A stretch of 64,000 nucleotides of DNA from Pedobacter frigidisoli (GTDB taxonomy: Bacteria > Bacteroidota > Bacteroidia > Sphingobacteriales > Sphingobacteriaceae), in NCBI RefSeq assembly GCF_004331675.1, contig NZ_SJSN01000019.1:33623-97622 (forward strand), written 5' to 3'. This document shows, one piece after another, positions 26,488-35,065 of the stretch. The stretch's first letter is position 1. Each line of letters begins with the position of its first letter. The translations under genes were made by a program, and so were the position numbers. The notes under the pieces were generated by a model, which was not told where the DNA came from, searched no databases, and worked only from the letters and a program-made list of their open reading frames with translations.

Positions 26488-27563
26488 TGACTACAATAGC
26501 CATTGAGGAGTCAACAGCCAATATTAAGATCGCTTATTTTGGCACTATACTAAGCAGCAATTTAGCGCTCCAACTTGAAAATAATTTCAGGTATATTTCT
26601 TTCTCTGATAATTTAAGTGCCTATTTAGCTGAGCAAAGCCTGTTAACTTTGCCAGATGTAATTATAATGGAAGTTGGCGGTAATGATGAAAGCTTAAAAC
26701 AGGTTGCCTACATTAAGCAACATCCTGTGCTTAAAAACCTTATCACAATCCTCATTGGGCTTGATGGTAATGAGGAGCTTAGAAAAAAATCATTAAACCT
26801 TAAGGTAAATGATTATTATGCCTATCCATTCCCGATGGAGGATTTTTTTGCCAGAATTAACTTCTTGGTAAAATTTAAATCTATAAAACCAAGGATGCTT
26901 GAATTGCCGAGAGTAATGGAGCAGCGTTATCGGATGCCTGTAAGCAAAAGAATATTTGATGTAATTGCCTCGGGTTTTGCATTGTTATTGCTTTCTCCAT
27001 TGTTCATCGTTATTGCCATTTTAATCAAGTTAGAATCGAAAGGGAAAGTTATCTATAAAAGCAAGCGTGTAGGTGCAGCCTATAAAATATTCGATTTTTA
27101 TAAGTTCAGATCGATGCGTAGCGATGCGGATAAAATGTTGAATGACTTGGCCGCCCTTAACCAATATGCCAATGAGGGCGATAACAAAAATGGTAAATCT
27201 GCTTTTGTTAAGTTTAATAACGACCCACGGATTACTCGCCTTGGTAAAATACTTCGAAAAACCAGTATTGATGAATTGCCGCAATTGATTAATGTATTTA
27301 TTGGTGATATGTCTTTAGTGGGTAATAGGCCACTTCCGCTTTACGAGGCAGAGCAGCTGACTACAGATCGTTGGTCTACAAGATTTAACGGCCCCGCAGG
27401 CCTTACAGGTTTATGGCAAATTAGCCGAAGAGGACACAAGAACATGTCTGAGAGCGAACGCAAAGAGCTAGATAATTACTATGCGAATCATTATTCTATT
27501 TTCCTTGATATGAAAATTATCATTAAAACCATACCCGCACTTATTCAAAAAGAACAAGTTTAG
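26487..27563 (+). CDS. Initiating sugar transferase fused to a degenerate receiver domain
   Basis: 358 residues. Residues about 12-130 look like a receiver fold, but the acidic pocket is lost (IAYFGT), the phosphoacceptor is Glu62 (IIMEVGG), and the conserved Lys is a Tyr (DYYAYPF). Residues about 150-358 are a bacterial sugar transferase: a membrane-entry helix (KRIFDVIASGFALLLLSPLF), YKFRSM, TSIDELPQLINVFIGDMS, LVGNRPLP and GLTGLWQI. The transferase should start the locus 2 repeat unit on undecaprenyl phosphate. The receiver-like part replaces the membrane helices seen in the locus 1 enzyme and may bind the small pseudoreceiver next door. Such a fusion is unusual, and the loss of all phosphorylation residues is notable. 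Confidence 0.9.
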   Translation: MTTIAIEESTANIKIAYFGTILSSNLALQLENNFRYISFSDNLSAYLAEQSLLTLPDVIIMEVGGNDESLKQVAYIKQHPVLKNLITILIGLDGNEELRKKSLNLKVNDYYAYPFPMEDFFARINFLVKFKSIKPRMLELPRVMEQRYRMPVSKRIFDVIASGFALLLLSPLFIVIAILIKLESKGKVIYKSKRVGAAYKIFDFYKFRSMRSDADKMLNDLAALNQYANEGDNKNGKSAFVKFNNDPRITRLGKILRKTSIDELPQLINVFIGDMSLVGNRPLPLYEAEQLTTDRWSTRFNGPAGLTGLWQISRRGHKNMSESERKELDNYYANHYSIFLDMKIIIKTIPALIQKEQV

Positions 27564-27588
27564 ATTACAAAACAGTATTAAAAATATC

Positions 27589-28266
27589 ATGAAATATTTC
27601 TTCCTATTATTCTCAATGCTAGTTATTGCTACTAGTGTAAGCGCTCAAGAATCAATCATCCCTAAAATCAATTATGCCGATTTGGAGAAGTACGTTGAAC
27701 TGGCAAAATTAAATTATGCTAAACGTAAGGTTCAATTTACCAAAGGAGAAAGTCTTAAAACCAGTGTTACTGTTGCTAAAATGTCTTATTTTGATATCTT
27801 CAATGGCTCGTATATTTATAGACCTAATGGCCAATCGGTTGTTGATCCAGTTAACCCTTACAATGTAAATGGTCTTCAATTTGGAATAAGTGTAAGTCTT
27901 GGAACTATTTTGCAGAAACCTTTTTTAATTAAAAAAGCTAAGCAAGATTATAAGGTTGCTCAATTGGAGCTGGAAGATTTTGATGCGGAGCTTTCTGTTG
28001 AGGTAAAGAAACGATACTACGACTATATCGAACAATTGGGGAAATTAAAAATATATACCCAAAGTGCACAAGATAGCAAAGGCATATCTGATAGCATGAG
28101 AAGCAAGTTTGAAAAAGGGCAAATTACCCTTGATCTTTATAACCAAGCCCGTATAGAGTTAACCTCAGCTTTCAGTCTTCAAATTCAAACGGAATCATTG
28201 TTCTTAAAATCAAAAGATTTACTAGAACAAATCATCGGTCAGAAAATCTCCACAGTTAATCAATAG
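27589..28266 (+). CDS. Half-length TolC-like outer-membrane protein
   Basis: 225 residues. A signal peptide (about 1-20, ending VSAQ) is followed by a segment able to form outer-membrane strands (about 60-115, with FNGSYIYRPN and LQFGISVSLGTI) and a long helical region (about 120-215). This is one repeat of the TolC/OEP fold, which normally has two repeats in about 450 residues. It may assemble as a hexamer of half-units or act as a partner of a larger channel. In locus 2 it takes the place where locus 1 has Wza, right before the Wzc-like gene, so it may be the outer-membrane exit of this system. Confidence 0.68.
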   Translation: MKYFFLLFSMLVIATSVSAQESIIPKINYADLEKYVELAKLNYAKRKVQFTKGESLKTSVTVAKMSYFDIFNGSYIYRPNGQSVVDPVNPYNVNGLQFGISVSLGTILQKPFLIKKAKQDYKVAQLELEDFDAELSVEVKKRYYDYIEQLGKLKIYTQSAQDSKGISDSMRSKFEKGQITLDLYNQARIELTSAFSLQIQTESLFLKSKDLLEQIIGQKISTVNQ

Positions 28267-28275
28267 CTTTTCGTA

Positions 28276-30414
28276 ATGGATAAGAAATCCCTAGTCACCC
28301 AGTTCATGAGATTTAAATGGTATTTTATTGCGATACCAATTGTTGCTGTATTAATAACCTTTTTTCTTGTAAAGAAAATGGCCAAGCAATACATATCTGA
28401 GGTTCAGATATCGACTGGTCTTTTAGATCCATCAAAGAAGGTAGTTAGCAACGAAACTGTTGATTTTTTCGCTGTGAATCAACAATTTGCAAATATTATT
28501 GAGAAATTTAGTAGGAAACGAATGATTAACATTCTAACCTATAACTTAATGATACACGATTTATCTGATCCGAAAAAATCGTTCAGAGATCATGCTGATC
28601 CATTAAAAAAATTAAACGATTCAGATAAGACAAAAATCGTTTCGATATTGCAAAGTAAACTTGCAACAAAGGCATTGCTTACACTTGATGATAATAAGGG
28701 AACTTATAAACTGTACGATCTTGCAGAAAGTATGGGTTATGGAGAAGAAACTTTGAGAAAAAAACTCGATATCTCTCATGCAAATAATAGCGATTTGATT
28801 ACGGTTGGCTTTATTTCTGAGAATCCAAATCTATCGGCTTATGTTGTTAATACCCTCTCGAACGAGTTTTTGAACATTTATAGTTTGGATGTTTCTACTA
28901 ACCAGAGTAATTCTGCCATGCTTTTAGATTCGCTACTTAAATCTAAGGAGCTTGTAATGAACAGGAAAAACGAATCGCTTTCAACTTTTAAAAGAACTAA
29001 GGGCGTACTTAATTTAAATGAGCAATCGGCCACTGTCTATAACGAGATTTCGAAATATGAAAGCCAGCGGGCCGACATGTTGCGTACAATCGTATCAAAC
29101 CAAGGCGCCATTAACACAATTGTTGGAAAATTAAGGGGTAGCGATGCCTACGTTAATGGAAGCAGCAGAGCTGATAATAGAGAGATTGTTAATTTAAAAA
29201 GACAATTGCAAGCCGCCAATAATGCCTTTATAGATGGTGGTTTTAAGCCATCAGACCAGCGCAAGATTGATTCACTAAATAAATTAATTACCATAAAGAG
29301 TGATATTAATGCTGATGAGAATGTTTTGGATCCAAGAACATCAAAGCAAAGTCTTGTACAGCAGAAACTTGATTTGGAAATAGCGCTACAACAAGCCAAA
29401 AGCGGGATAAAATCTATTGATACTGAACTAAGTACCTTGAGAGGAAGATATGCTGGGATGGTACCTTTTGATGCGGATATTCAGAATTATGAGCGTGACG
29501 CCGATATTGCGACAAAGGATTATATGGCTGCGCTTGATCGTTATAACCAAAGTAAAACCAGCCAAAGCTTAGGTTTACACCTTAAGATTGAGCAAGCAGG
29601 TTTGCCAGGAAACCCTCAGCCATCAAAAAAGGTTCTTTATGTAGCAGGGGCCGGCTTTGTAAGTATTGCACTCTGCCTTGGCGCATTATTTTTATTGGTT
29701 TTATTAGATGAAACGATAAAGGATGCAGACCGATTGCGTAAGCTTACCAAATCGAACGTAATTGCAAGTGTTTGCAAAATTAACACCAACGAACGTAATC
29801 CCAGCGTAATTTGGAAAGAGAATGGTGGTGATTTAGCACTAGAGCAGTATAGAAATGATATTCGATCTTGTAGGTTTGAGTTACTTAAACAGCTAGACCA
29901 TGACGATGACCAAATTTTAGGTATAACCAGTTTGGAACCAAATGATGGGAAAACACAATTGGCCTATAGCCTTGCTTATTCTTTTGCTATGGTTGGTAGA
30001 AAAACACTCCTTATTGCAGATAATTTACCTTTAGTGGAGACAAATAGTAAACAAATTTCGGTTAATCAAAGTTTCCAAAATTTTATAGTAAAGAGAAAAT
30101 TGCAGACAGAGGATTTAATTACTGTGATGACCAAGAATGCGGCAAAAAACTCTTTGCTAGAATCACAAAGCTTCCATAACCTTAAAAGTGGTTTCGAAAT
30201 TTTAAAGAATGAATTCGATAATATCATCATTGATATCAATAGTTTGCAAGATCTTAACTTGGCTAAGGAGTGGTTGCTTTTTACCGATAAAAGTATTACA
30301 GTATTTAAATCGGGCAATAAAATTTCAAGTGATCAGCATAAGCTTGTAGAATATATACAGCAGCAAGAAAACTTTGCGGGATGGGTGTTTAACCAAACAA
30401 GCACAGCAACCTAA
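28276..30414 (+). CDS. Wzc-like co-polymerase with degenerate kinase domain, no tyrosine tail
   Basis: 712 residues. The Wzz-type domain has membrane helices at about 12-32 and 455-478 with a coiled-coil periplasmic part between. The cytoplasmic ATPase-like part has a loosened Walker A (EPNDGKTQ, about 554-561), a Walker A' reading LLIADNLP in place of the usual Asp-x-Asp-x-Arg, and IIIDINSL at the Walker B place. No tyrosine cluster ends the protein (it finishes FNQTSTAT). It may still bind nucleotide and set chain length, but autophosphorylation of a tail is not expected. It follows the TolC-like gene by nine bases. Confidence 0.87.
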   Translation: MDKKSLVTQFMRFKWYFIAIPIVAVLITFFLVKKMAKQYISEVQISTGLLDPSKKVVSNETVDFFAVNQQFANIIEKFSRKRMINILTYNLMIHDLSDPKKSFRDHADPLKKLNDSDKTKIVSILQSKLATKALLTLDDNKGTYKLYDLAESMGYGEETLRKKLDISHANNSDLITVGFISENPNLSAYVVNTLSNEFLNIYSLDVSTNQSNSAMLLDSLLKSKELVMNRKNESLSTFKRTKGVLNLNEQSATVYNEISKYESQRADMLRTIVSNQGAINTIVGKLRGSDAYVNGSSRADNREIVNLKRQLQAANNAFIDGGFKPSDQRKIDSLNKLITIKSDINADENVLDPRTSKQSLVQQKLDLEIALQQAKSGIKSIDTELSTLRGRYAGMVPFDADIQNYERDADIATKDYMAALDRYNQSKTSQSLGLHLKIEQAGLPGNPQPSKKVLYVAGAGFVSIALCLGALFLLVLLDETIKDADRLRKLTKSNVIASVCKINTNERNPSVIWKENGGDLALEQYRNDIRSCRFELLKQLDHDDDQILGITSLEPNDGKTQLAYSLAYSFAMVGRKTLLIADNLPLVETNSKQISVNQSFQNFIVKRKLQTEDLITVMTKNAAKNSLLESQSFHNLKSGFEILKNEFDNIIIDINSLQDLNLAKEWLLFTDKSITVFKSGNKISSDQHKLVEYIQQQENFAGWVFNQTSTAT

Positions 30415-30434
30415 CCGAAAAAAAGGCTTAAGAA

Positions 30435-31715
30435 ATGCAGAGAAGCATATTTATCGTTTTATTACTCTATTGTTTTTTATATGGTATTTTATTCCGTGAG
30501 GTTGGCGGCATCCCTTATGGCCTTTTTGTAGAGGGATTAATTATCATAACCATTATTGCGGTAATTATTATTACCCCAAAGTTCGATTGGAAAATCATTA
30601 ATAACGATCTTTTCTTTTGCGTGCTGATTTGGTTGGTAGTAAGTATACTGGAGGTTATCAATCCTGCGGCAAGTGTTCTTGGTTGGATTGCCGAATTGAG
30701 AAGCATAGCTTTATATCCTTTTGTTATGGTATGGCTTGGCTTTTTAATCTTTAAAACACAAAAGGATTTAGATCTTTTCTTAATGATTATTATCGGATTA
30801 TCTGTTCTGGCAGCCTTAAATGGGATTAAGCAATTATTTTTTGGATTAACAAAGGGCGAAGCGGCTTTTTTGGAGGCGAATGCCTCTACCCATTTATTGT
30901 GGGGTAGGTTAAGGGTATTTTCATTTTATACAGATGCTGGTCAGTTTGGGGCCTCTCAGGCTCAGGTAGGTTTAATTGCCCTTATACTCGCTTTCGGAAA
31001 AATGTCTGGCCTAAAAAGAATACTAATGCTTGCTTGTGCGGGATTGTGCATTTATGGTATGCTTATCTCGGGAACAAGAGGAGCTCTTTTTGCGTTAATA
31101 GCAGGTGGAATTGTTGCCATTATTTTGAGCAAGAATATAACCACTATTGTATTGGGGAGCCTATTGGCCATATCATTTCTTGGAATTTTAAAGTTCACGC
31201 ACATAGGCGATCAGAATTATCAAATCTACCGATTGAGAACCGCATTAAACCCAGAGGATGCATCACTAAACGTGAGGTTGATTAACCAACAAAACTTAAG
31301 TGCGTTTATGGAAACCATGCCATTCGGTGGTGGCCTTGGATCATTAGGTTACAACGGGTTGCTTTACAATTCGGGCACTTACCTTTCAACTGTACCACCA
31401 GATAGCCTTTTTGTTAAGATATGGGCGATGTATGGGGTAGTAGGTTTAACAATTTGGTTTTCGATTATGATGTTTATTTTAGGTAAGTGCTGCGGCATTA
31501 CCTGGTCTATTCAGGATCGCGAACTTCGAATAAAACTCATTGCATTAACCGCTGGTTTTGCTGGCATTTTATTTTGTAGTTATGGTAATGAAGTGCTAAA
31601 TACCATGCCTACAGCAATTGTAGTTTATCTCTCGTGGGTGTTTATATACCTAGGGCCAAAGTTGGAAGCACAAAAGAAAAACATAATTAGGATTAAAAAC
31701 CCATCCTTAAACTAA
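30435..31715 (+). CDS. O-antigen ligase/polymerase-like membrane protein, locus 2
   Basis: 426 residues, about ten membrane helices, with the large loop (about 270-330) typical of the Wzy_C family; GGGLGSLGYNG and PPDSLFVKIWAMYG lie in or next to that loop. It is probably the locus 2 polymerase. It starts about 20 bases after the Wzc-like gene and ends four bases before a tiny membrane-peptide gene. Confidence 0.82.
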   Translation: MQRSIFIVLLLYCFLYGILFREVGGIPYGLFVEGLIIITIIAVIIITPKFDWKIINNDLFFCVLIWLVVSILEVINPAASVLGWIAELRSIALYPFVMVWLGFLIFKTQKDLDLFLMIIIGLSVLAALNGIKQLFFGLTKGEAAFLEANASTHLLWGRLRVFSFYTDAGQFGASQAQVGLIALILAFGKMSGLKRILMLACAGLCIYGMLISGTRGALFALIAGGIVAIILSKNITTIVLGSLLAISFLGILKFTHIGDQNYQIYRLRTALNPEDASLNVRLINQQNLSAFMETMPFGGGLGSLGYNGLLYNSGTYLSTVPPDSLFVKIWAMYGVVGLTIWFSIMMFILGKCCGITWSIQDRELRIKLIALTAGFAGILFCSYGNEVLNTMPTAIVVYLSWVFIYLGPKLEAQKKNIIRIKNPSLN

Positions 31716-31719
31716 CAAC

Positions 31720-31827
31720 ATGCCATTCGAATACTTTATTTTACCTGGTCTAATCTGTTTTGTAATTGCTTTTTTTAAGGCGATAAAACATTATAAACAA
31801 TCACAAGAACAAGCCAATGATTTCTGA
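31720..31827 (+). CDS. 35-residue single-helix membrane peptide
   Basis: A frame of 35 codons: MPFEYFILPGLICFVIAFFK then a basic, polar tail (AIKHYKQSQEQANDF). It has one membrane helix (about 6-19). It starts four bases after the polymerase stop and overlaps the next glycosyltransferase start by 11 bases, the same overlap length as the Wzy/Wzx pair of locus 1. Tight packing on both sides argues for translation. The function is unknown; it could be a small partner of the polymerase or of the GT2 enzyme. At this length a chance frame cannot be excluded. Confidence 0.55.
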   Translation: MPFEYFILPGLICFVIAFFKAIKHYKQSQEQANDF

Positions 31828-32992
31828 TATCCTTAATATATGCTGGCTAATTATTCAATTGCTAATTGGATATAACTTGGTTTTGCCATTATTAATGGCC
31901 GTTATTTCAGGGTTTTTCAAAAACGCTTACTTGTCTACTGGAAATCAGCCAAAATATGATTATGCCATTGTGGTTACGGCCTATGAGCAAACTGGATTGT
32001 TGCCACAGGTAATTGCATCTTTACTAAAATTAAATTATAGCAACTATATTATTTACTTGGTTGCAGATAAGTGCGATACCAGTAATTTGTTTTTTGATGA
32101 TGATAAGGTAATCTTGTTGAAGCCAGAAACCGTGCTAGCAAGCAATATTAAATCTCATCAATATGCTATAGAAAATTTCATCCGTCCGCACGATATTATT
32201 ACCATTATCGATAGCGATAATTTAACTGATCCAGAATATATCAACGAGCTAAATGTTTTTTTCGATAATGGATTTGAAGCGGTTCAAGGATTAAGGAAAG
32301 CAAAAAACCTAAACACTACATTTGCTTGTTTAGATGCTGCTAGAGATTTGTACTACCATTATTATGATGGAGAGATACTGTTTAAATTAGGATCTTCAGC
32401 TACATTAGCCGGATCGGGTATGGCTTTTAAAACCAACCTGTACCAAGCCTGCATAACTGATTTAGCGTATTCGGGTGCTGGGTTCGATAAGGTTGTGCAA
32501 GCAAAGATTCTTTTGGCTGGAAAGCGAATTGCTTTCGCTAAAAAAGCCATTGTGTACGATGAAAAAACCACCAATGCTGCACAACTTGTTAATCAGCGAT
32601 CGAGATGGATAAATACCTGGTTTCGATTTTCTAAATTTGGGCTAGATATCCTTGCTCAGGGCATTAAGAAAGGCAATATTAATCAATCATTATTTGGCTT
32701 AATTGTGATCAGGCCACCACTGTTTATCTTTCTTATCTTATCTGTACTTTTTTTGGGCATTAGTTTGATAATAGGCTCTTCAGTTTATTTATTTTGGATA
32801 ATGGGCCTGTTGAGCTTTGTAATTGGCTTTGCAATTTCCTTGGTAAGGCAGCCAACCGATCCCAAGATTTATAAATCACTTATCAATATTCCAAAATTCA
32901 TTTTCTTTCAGGTGGTTTCCTTAATCCATGCAAAAGGTGCGAACAAGAGATCTGTAGCAACAAAGCATATTATTAATACACAAAACAGTTAA
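31817..32992 (+). CDS. Membrane glycosyltransferase family 2, locus 2
   Basis: 391 residues. An N-terminal membrane helix (about 7-33) is followed by a GT2 domain (VVTAYEQTGLLPQVI at about 52; IIDSDN near 134 as the metal-binding motif; GSGMAFKT near 198; QRSRWINTW near 258, a QxxRW-type acceptor motif). Two or three membrane helices close the protein (about 295-345). The set resembles processive or cellulose-synthase-like GT2 enzymes, though repeat-unit GTs can look alike. Its start overlaps the small membrane-peptide gene by 11 bases. Confidence 0.86.
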   Translation: MISDILNICWLIIQLLIGYNLVLPLLMAVISGFFKNAYLSTGNQPKYDYAIVVTAYEQTGLLPQVIASLLKLNYSNYIIYLVADKCDTSNLFFDDDKVILLKPETVLASNIKSHQYAIENFIRPHDIITIIDSDNLTDPEYINELNVFFDNGFEAVQGLRKAKNLNTTFACLDAARDLYYHYYDGEILFKLGSSATLAGSGMAFKTNLYQACITDLAYSGAGFDKVVQAKILLAGKRIAFAKKAIVYDEKTTNAAQLVNQRSRWINTWFRFSKFGLDILAQGIKKGNINQSLFGLIVIRPPLFIFLILSVLFLGISLIIGSSVYLFWIMGLLSFVIGFAISLVRQPTDPKIYKSLINIPKFIFFQVVSLIHAKGANKRSVATKHIINTQNS

Positions 32993-33003
32993 TTCTAATC
33001 ATT

Positions 33004-34200
33004 TTGGAAAATCAAGACATTATAATTGTCGGTCAGCAGGGGTGGGACACAGAAATTGGAAGCAATTGTAAAAATATTGCCTTAGAATTCTCTAAAAAGA
33101 ATCGGGTTATATATGTTAATCCCCCGTTAGATCGAATTAGCAAATGGAGGGGAAAAAATGAACAGCGTATCCAGAAACGTTTAGCTGTAATTTCAGGCGC
33201 TACGAATGGCTTTGTAATGGTTGAGAAAAATCTTTATGTCCTAGATCCTGATTGTTTAATAGAATCGATTAATTGGCTACCCGTTGGGAAGGTCTATAAT
33301 TATTTAAACAAAATTAATAACGAGCGATTTTTTGCCTCAATTAAAAAAGCCGTTGATCAAATTCATTTTAAGAGTGATATGCTGTTTAACGATAGTGATA
33401 TGCTCCGAAGTTTTCATCTAAAAAAGTTATTAAACCCAAAAATAAGCGTTTACTATTCTCGAGATAATATGTTGGCCACCTCATATTATAAAAAGCATGG
33501 ATCGGTAATGGAGCCAAAAATTATTGCCCAGAGCGACTTATGCTTTACCAATTCTGGTTACTTGGAAAATTACTGCAAAAAATACAATATAAACGCCTAC
33601 AATGTTGGGCAAGGTTGTGATTTTAGCCTTTTCGATGAGCCTGCAAATTATTCTGTTGAAAAGGAACTTGAGCATATTCAAAAACCACGTATAGGCTACA
33701 TTGGAGTTTTAACATCAGCCAGGTTGGATATCGATATTATTGAACATATCGCCTTAGCCAAACCAGATTGGAATATTGTTTTAGTTGGGCCTGAAGATGA
33801 TTTATTTAAAAAGAGTGTACTGCATACCTTACCCAATGTGCATTTTCTTGGGGCAAAACCTGTAGATGCGCTACCCAATTATATTGATGCATTCGATGTT
33901 TGTTTTAATCCGCAGCTTTTAAATGATCTAACGATAGGAAATTATCCAAGGAAGATTGATGAGTATTTGGCGCTTGGTAAGCCTACTATCGCTACCAAAA
34001 CAGAAGCTATGGAGGCTTTTAAGGATCACGTTTTTTTAGCAGATGGTAAGGACGATTATGTTTCTGGAATTGCTAGCCTTTTAAGCGAGGACAGCAAGGT
34101 CTTGAACGATAACAGACGCACATTTGCAAGGTCGCACACATGGACAAACTCAGTAGATTTAATGTATCAATTAATCAAAAAGTTTAAAAAATCTTTATGA
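33004..34200 (+). CDS. GT-B glycosyltransferase, TTG start, locus 2
   Basis: 398 residues. It starts with TTG (TTG GAA AAT) 11 bases after the previous stop; no ATG serves the first strand DIIIVGQQGWDTEIGSN. The C-terminal half has IGYIGVLTSARLDIDII, IVLVGPEDD, VHFLGAK and a donor-site segment EYLALGKPTIATKTEAME typical of GT4-like enzymes such as TuaH. It should add one sugar of the locus 2 repeat unit. Its stop overlaps the next start by four bases (ATGA). Confidence 0.83.
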   Translation: MENQDIIIVGQQGWDTEIGSNCKNIALEFSKKNRVIYVNPPLDRISKWRGKNEQRIQKRLAVISGATNGFVMVEKNLYVLDPDCLIESINWLPVGKVYNYLNKINNERFFASIKKAVDQIHFKSDMLFNDSDMLRSFHLKKLLNPKISVYYSRDNMLATSYYKKHGSVMEPKIIAQSDLCFTNSGYLENYCKKYNINAYNVGQGCDFSLFDEPANYSVEKELEHIQKPRIGYIGVLTSARLDIDIIEHIALAKPDWNIVLVGPEDDLFKKSVLHTLPNVHFLGAKPVDALPNYIDAFDVCFNPQLLNDLTIGNYPRKIDEYLALGKPTIATKTEAMEAFKDHVFLADGKDDYVSGIASLLSEDSKVLNDNRRTFARSHTWTNSVDLMYQLIKKFKKSL

Positions 34201-35051
34201 GAATTGCTAATATCATTATGGCATACAAAAACCCGAGGCAGGTGGAGCGTATGATTTTAGCAATGGACCACCCTGATTTTGATTTTTATATCCACTTAGA
34301 TAAAAAAATAGACATGGCGCCGTTCCTGTTTCTTAAAGATTTGCCAAGGGTTAACTTTATCCAGAAAAGAACGGTTTGTAATTGGGGTGGGTTCCAATTT
34401 GTACGGGCCGTGTTCGAATCGTTAACAGCGGTTTTGAACAATGGAATTCGTTATGATTTTTATAATCTCCTAAGTGCTCAAGACTATCCAATAAAGCCAA
34501 TGCCAGAAATTGCTAAATTCTTCGAAGATAATATTGGTAAAAGCTTTATGTCTTACGATATGGAAAATGGCGAAGCTTGGTGGGCGCATGCAAAATCGAG
34601 GTATGAAACCTATCATTTCACCGATTTTAGCTTTAAGGGTAGATATTTGTTGCAACGATTGGTAAACTCTGTACTTCCTAAAAGGAAATTTCCCTTAAAG
34701 GTTAAGCTCTACGGCACTTGTGTTTCTAGCTGGTGGTCTATTTCTAGCGCTAGCGCAATTTACCTTAGCAATTTTGTTAAAAATAATGCCAAATTAATGC
34801 GATTTATGAAATATACCTGGGCTGCCGATGAATTTTTAATGGCAACATTAATTATGAATTCTATTCACAAAGACAGTGTGGTAAATGATAATTTAAGGCT
34901 AATTACTTGGCAGGATGATCTTCCAAATCCAATAATATTTAAGGCTGGAGACTATGATAAAATTTTAAAGTCAGACAAATTATTTGCACGAAAATTTGAT
35001 GTTGAAGTAGATGAAACTATACTTGATCTGATTGATCAAAACGTGCTTTAA
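34197..35051 (+). CDS. GT14-like (core-2/I-branching type) glycosyltransferase
   Basis: 284 residues. The start IANIIMAYKNPRQVERMI, then YIHLDKKID, CNWGGFQFVRAV, YNLLSAQDYPIKP and CVSSWWSIS are hallmarks of the GT14/branching beta-1,6-N-acetylglucosaminyltransferase family, which bacteria also use in surface-polymer loci; some members are xylosyltransferases. Which sugar this one uses is open, but UDP-xylose genes lie in the same window. It overlaps the previous gene by four bases and sits 14 bases before the acyltransferase. Confidence 0.87.
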   Translation: MRIANIIMAYKNPRQVERMILAMDHPDFDFYIHLDKKIDMAPFLFLKDLPRVNFIQKRTVCNWGGFQFVRAVFESLTAVLNNGIRYDFYNLLSAQDYPIKPMPEIAKFFEDNIGKSFMSYDMENGEAWWAHAKSRYETYHFTDFSFKGRYLLQRLVNSVLPKRKFPLKVKLYGTCVSSWWSISSASAIYLSNFVKNNAKLMRFMKYTWAADEFLMATLIMNSIHKDSVVNDNLRLITWQDDLPNPIIFKAGDYDKILKSDKLFARKFDVEVDETILDLIDQNVL

Positions 35052-35065
35052 AATATTATAGAAGA

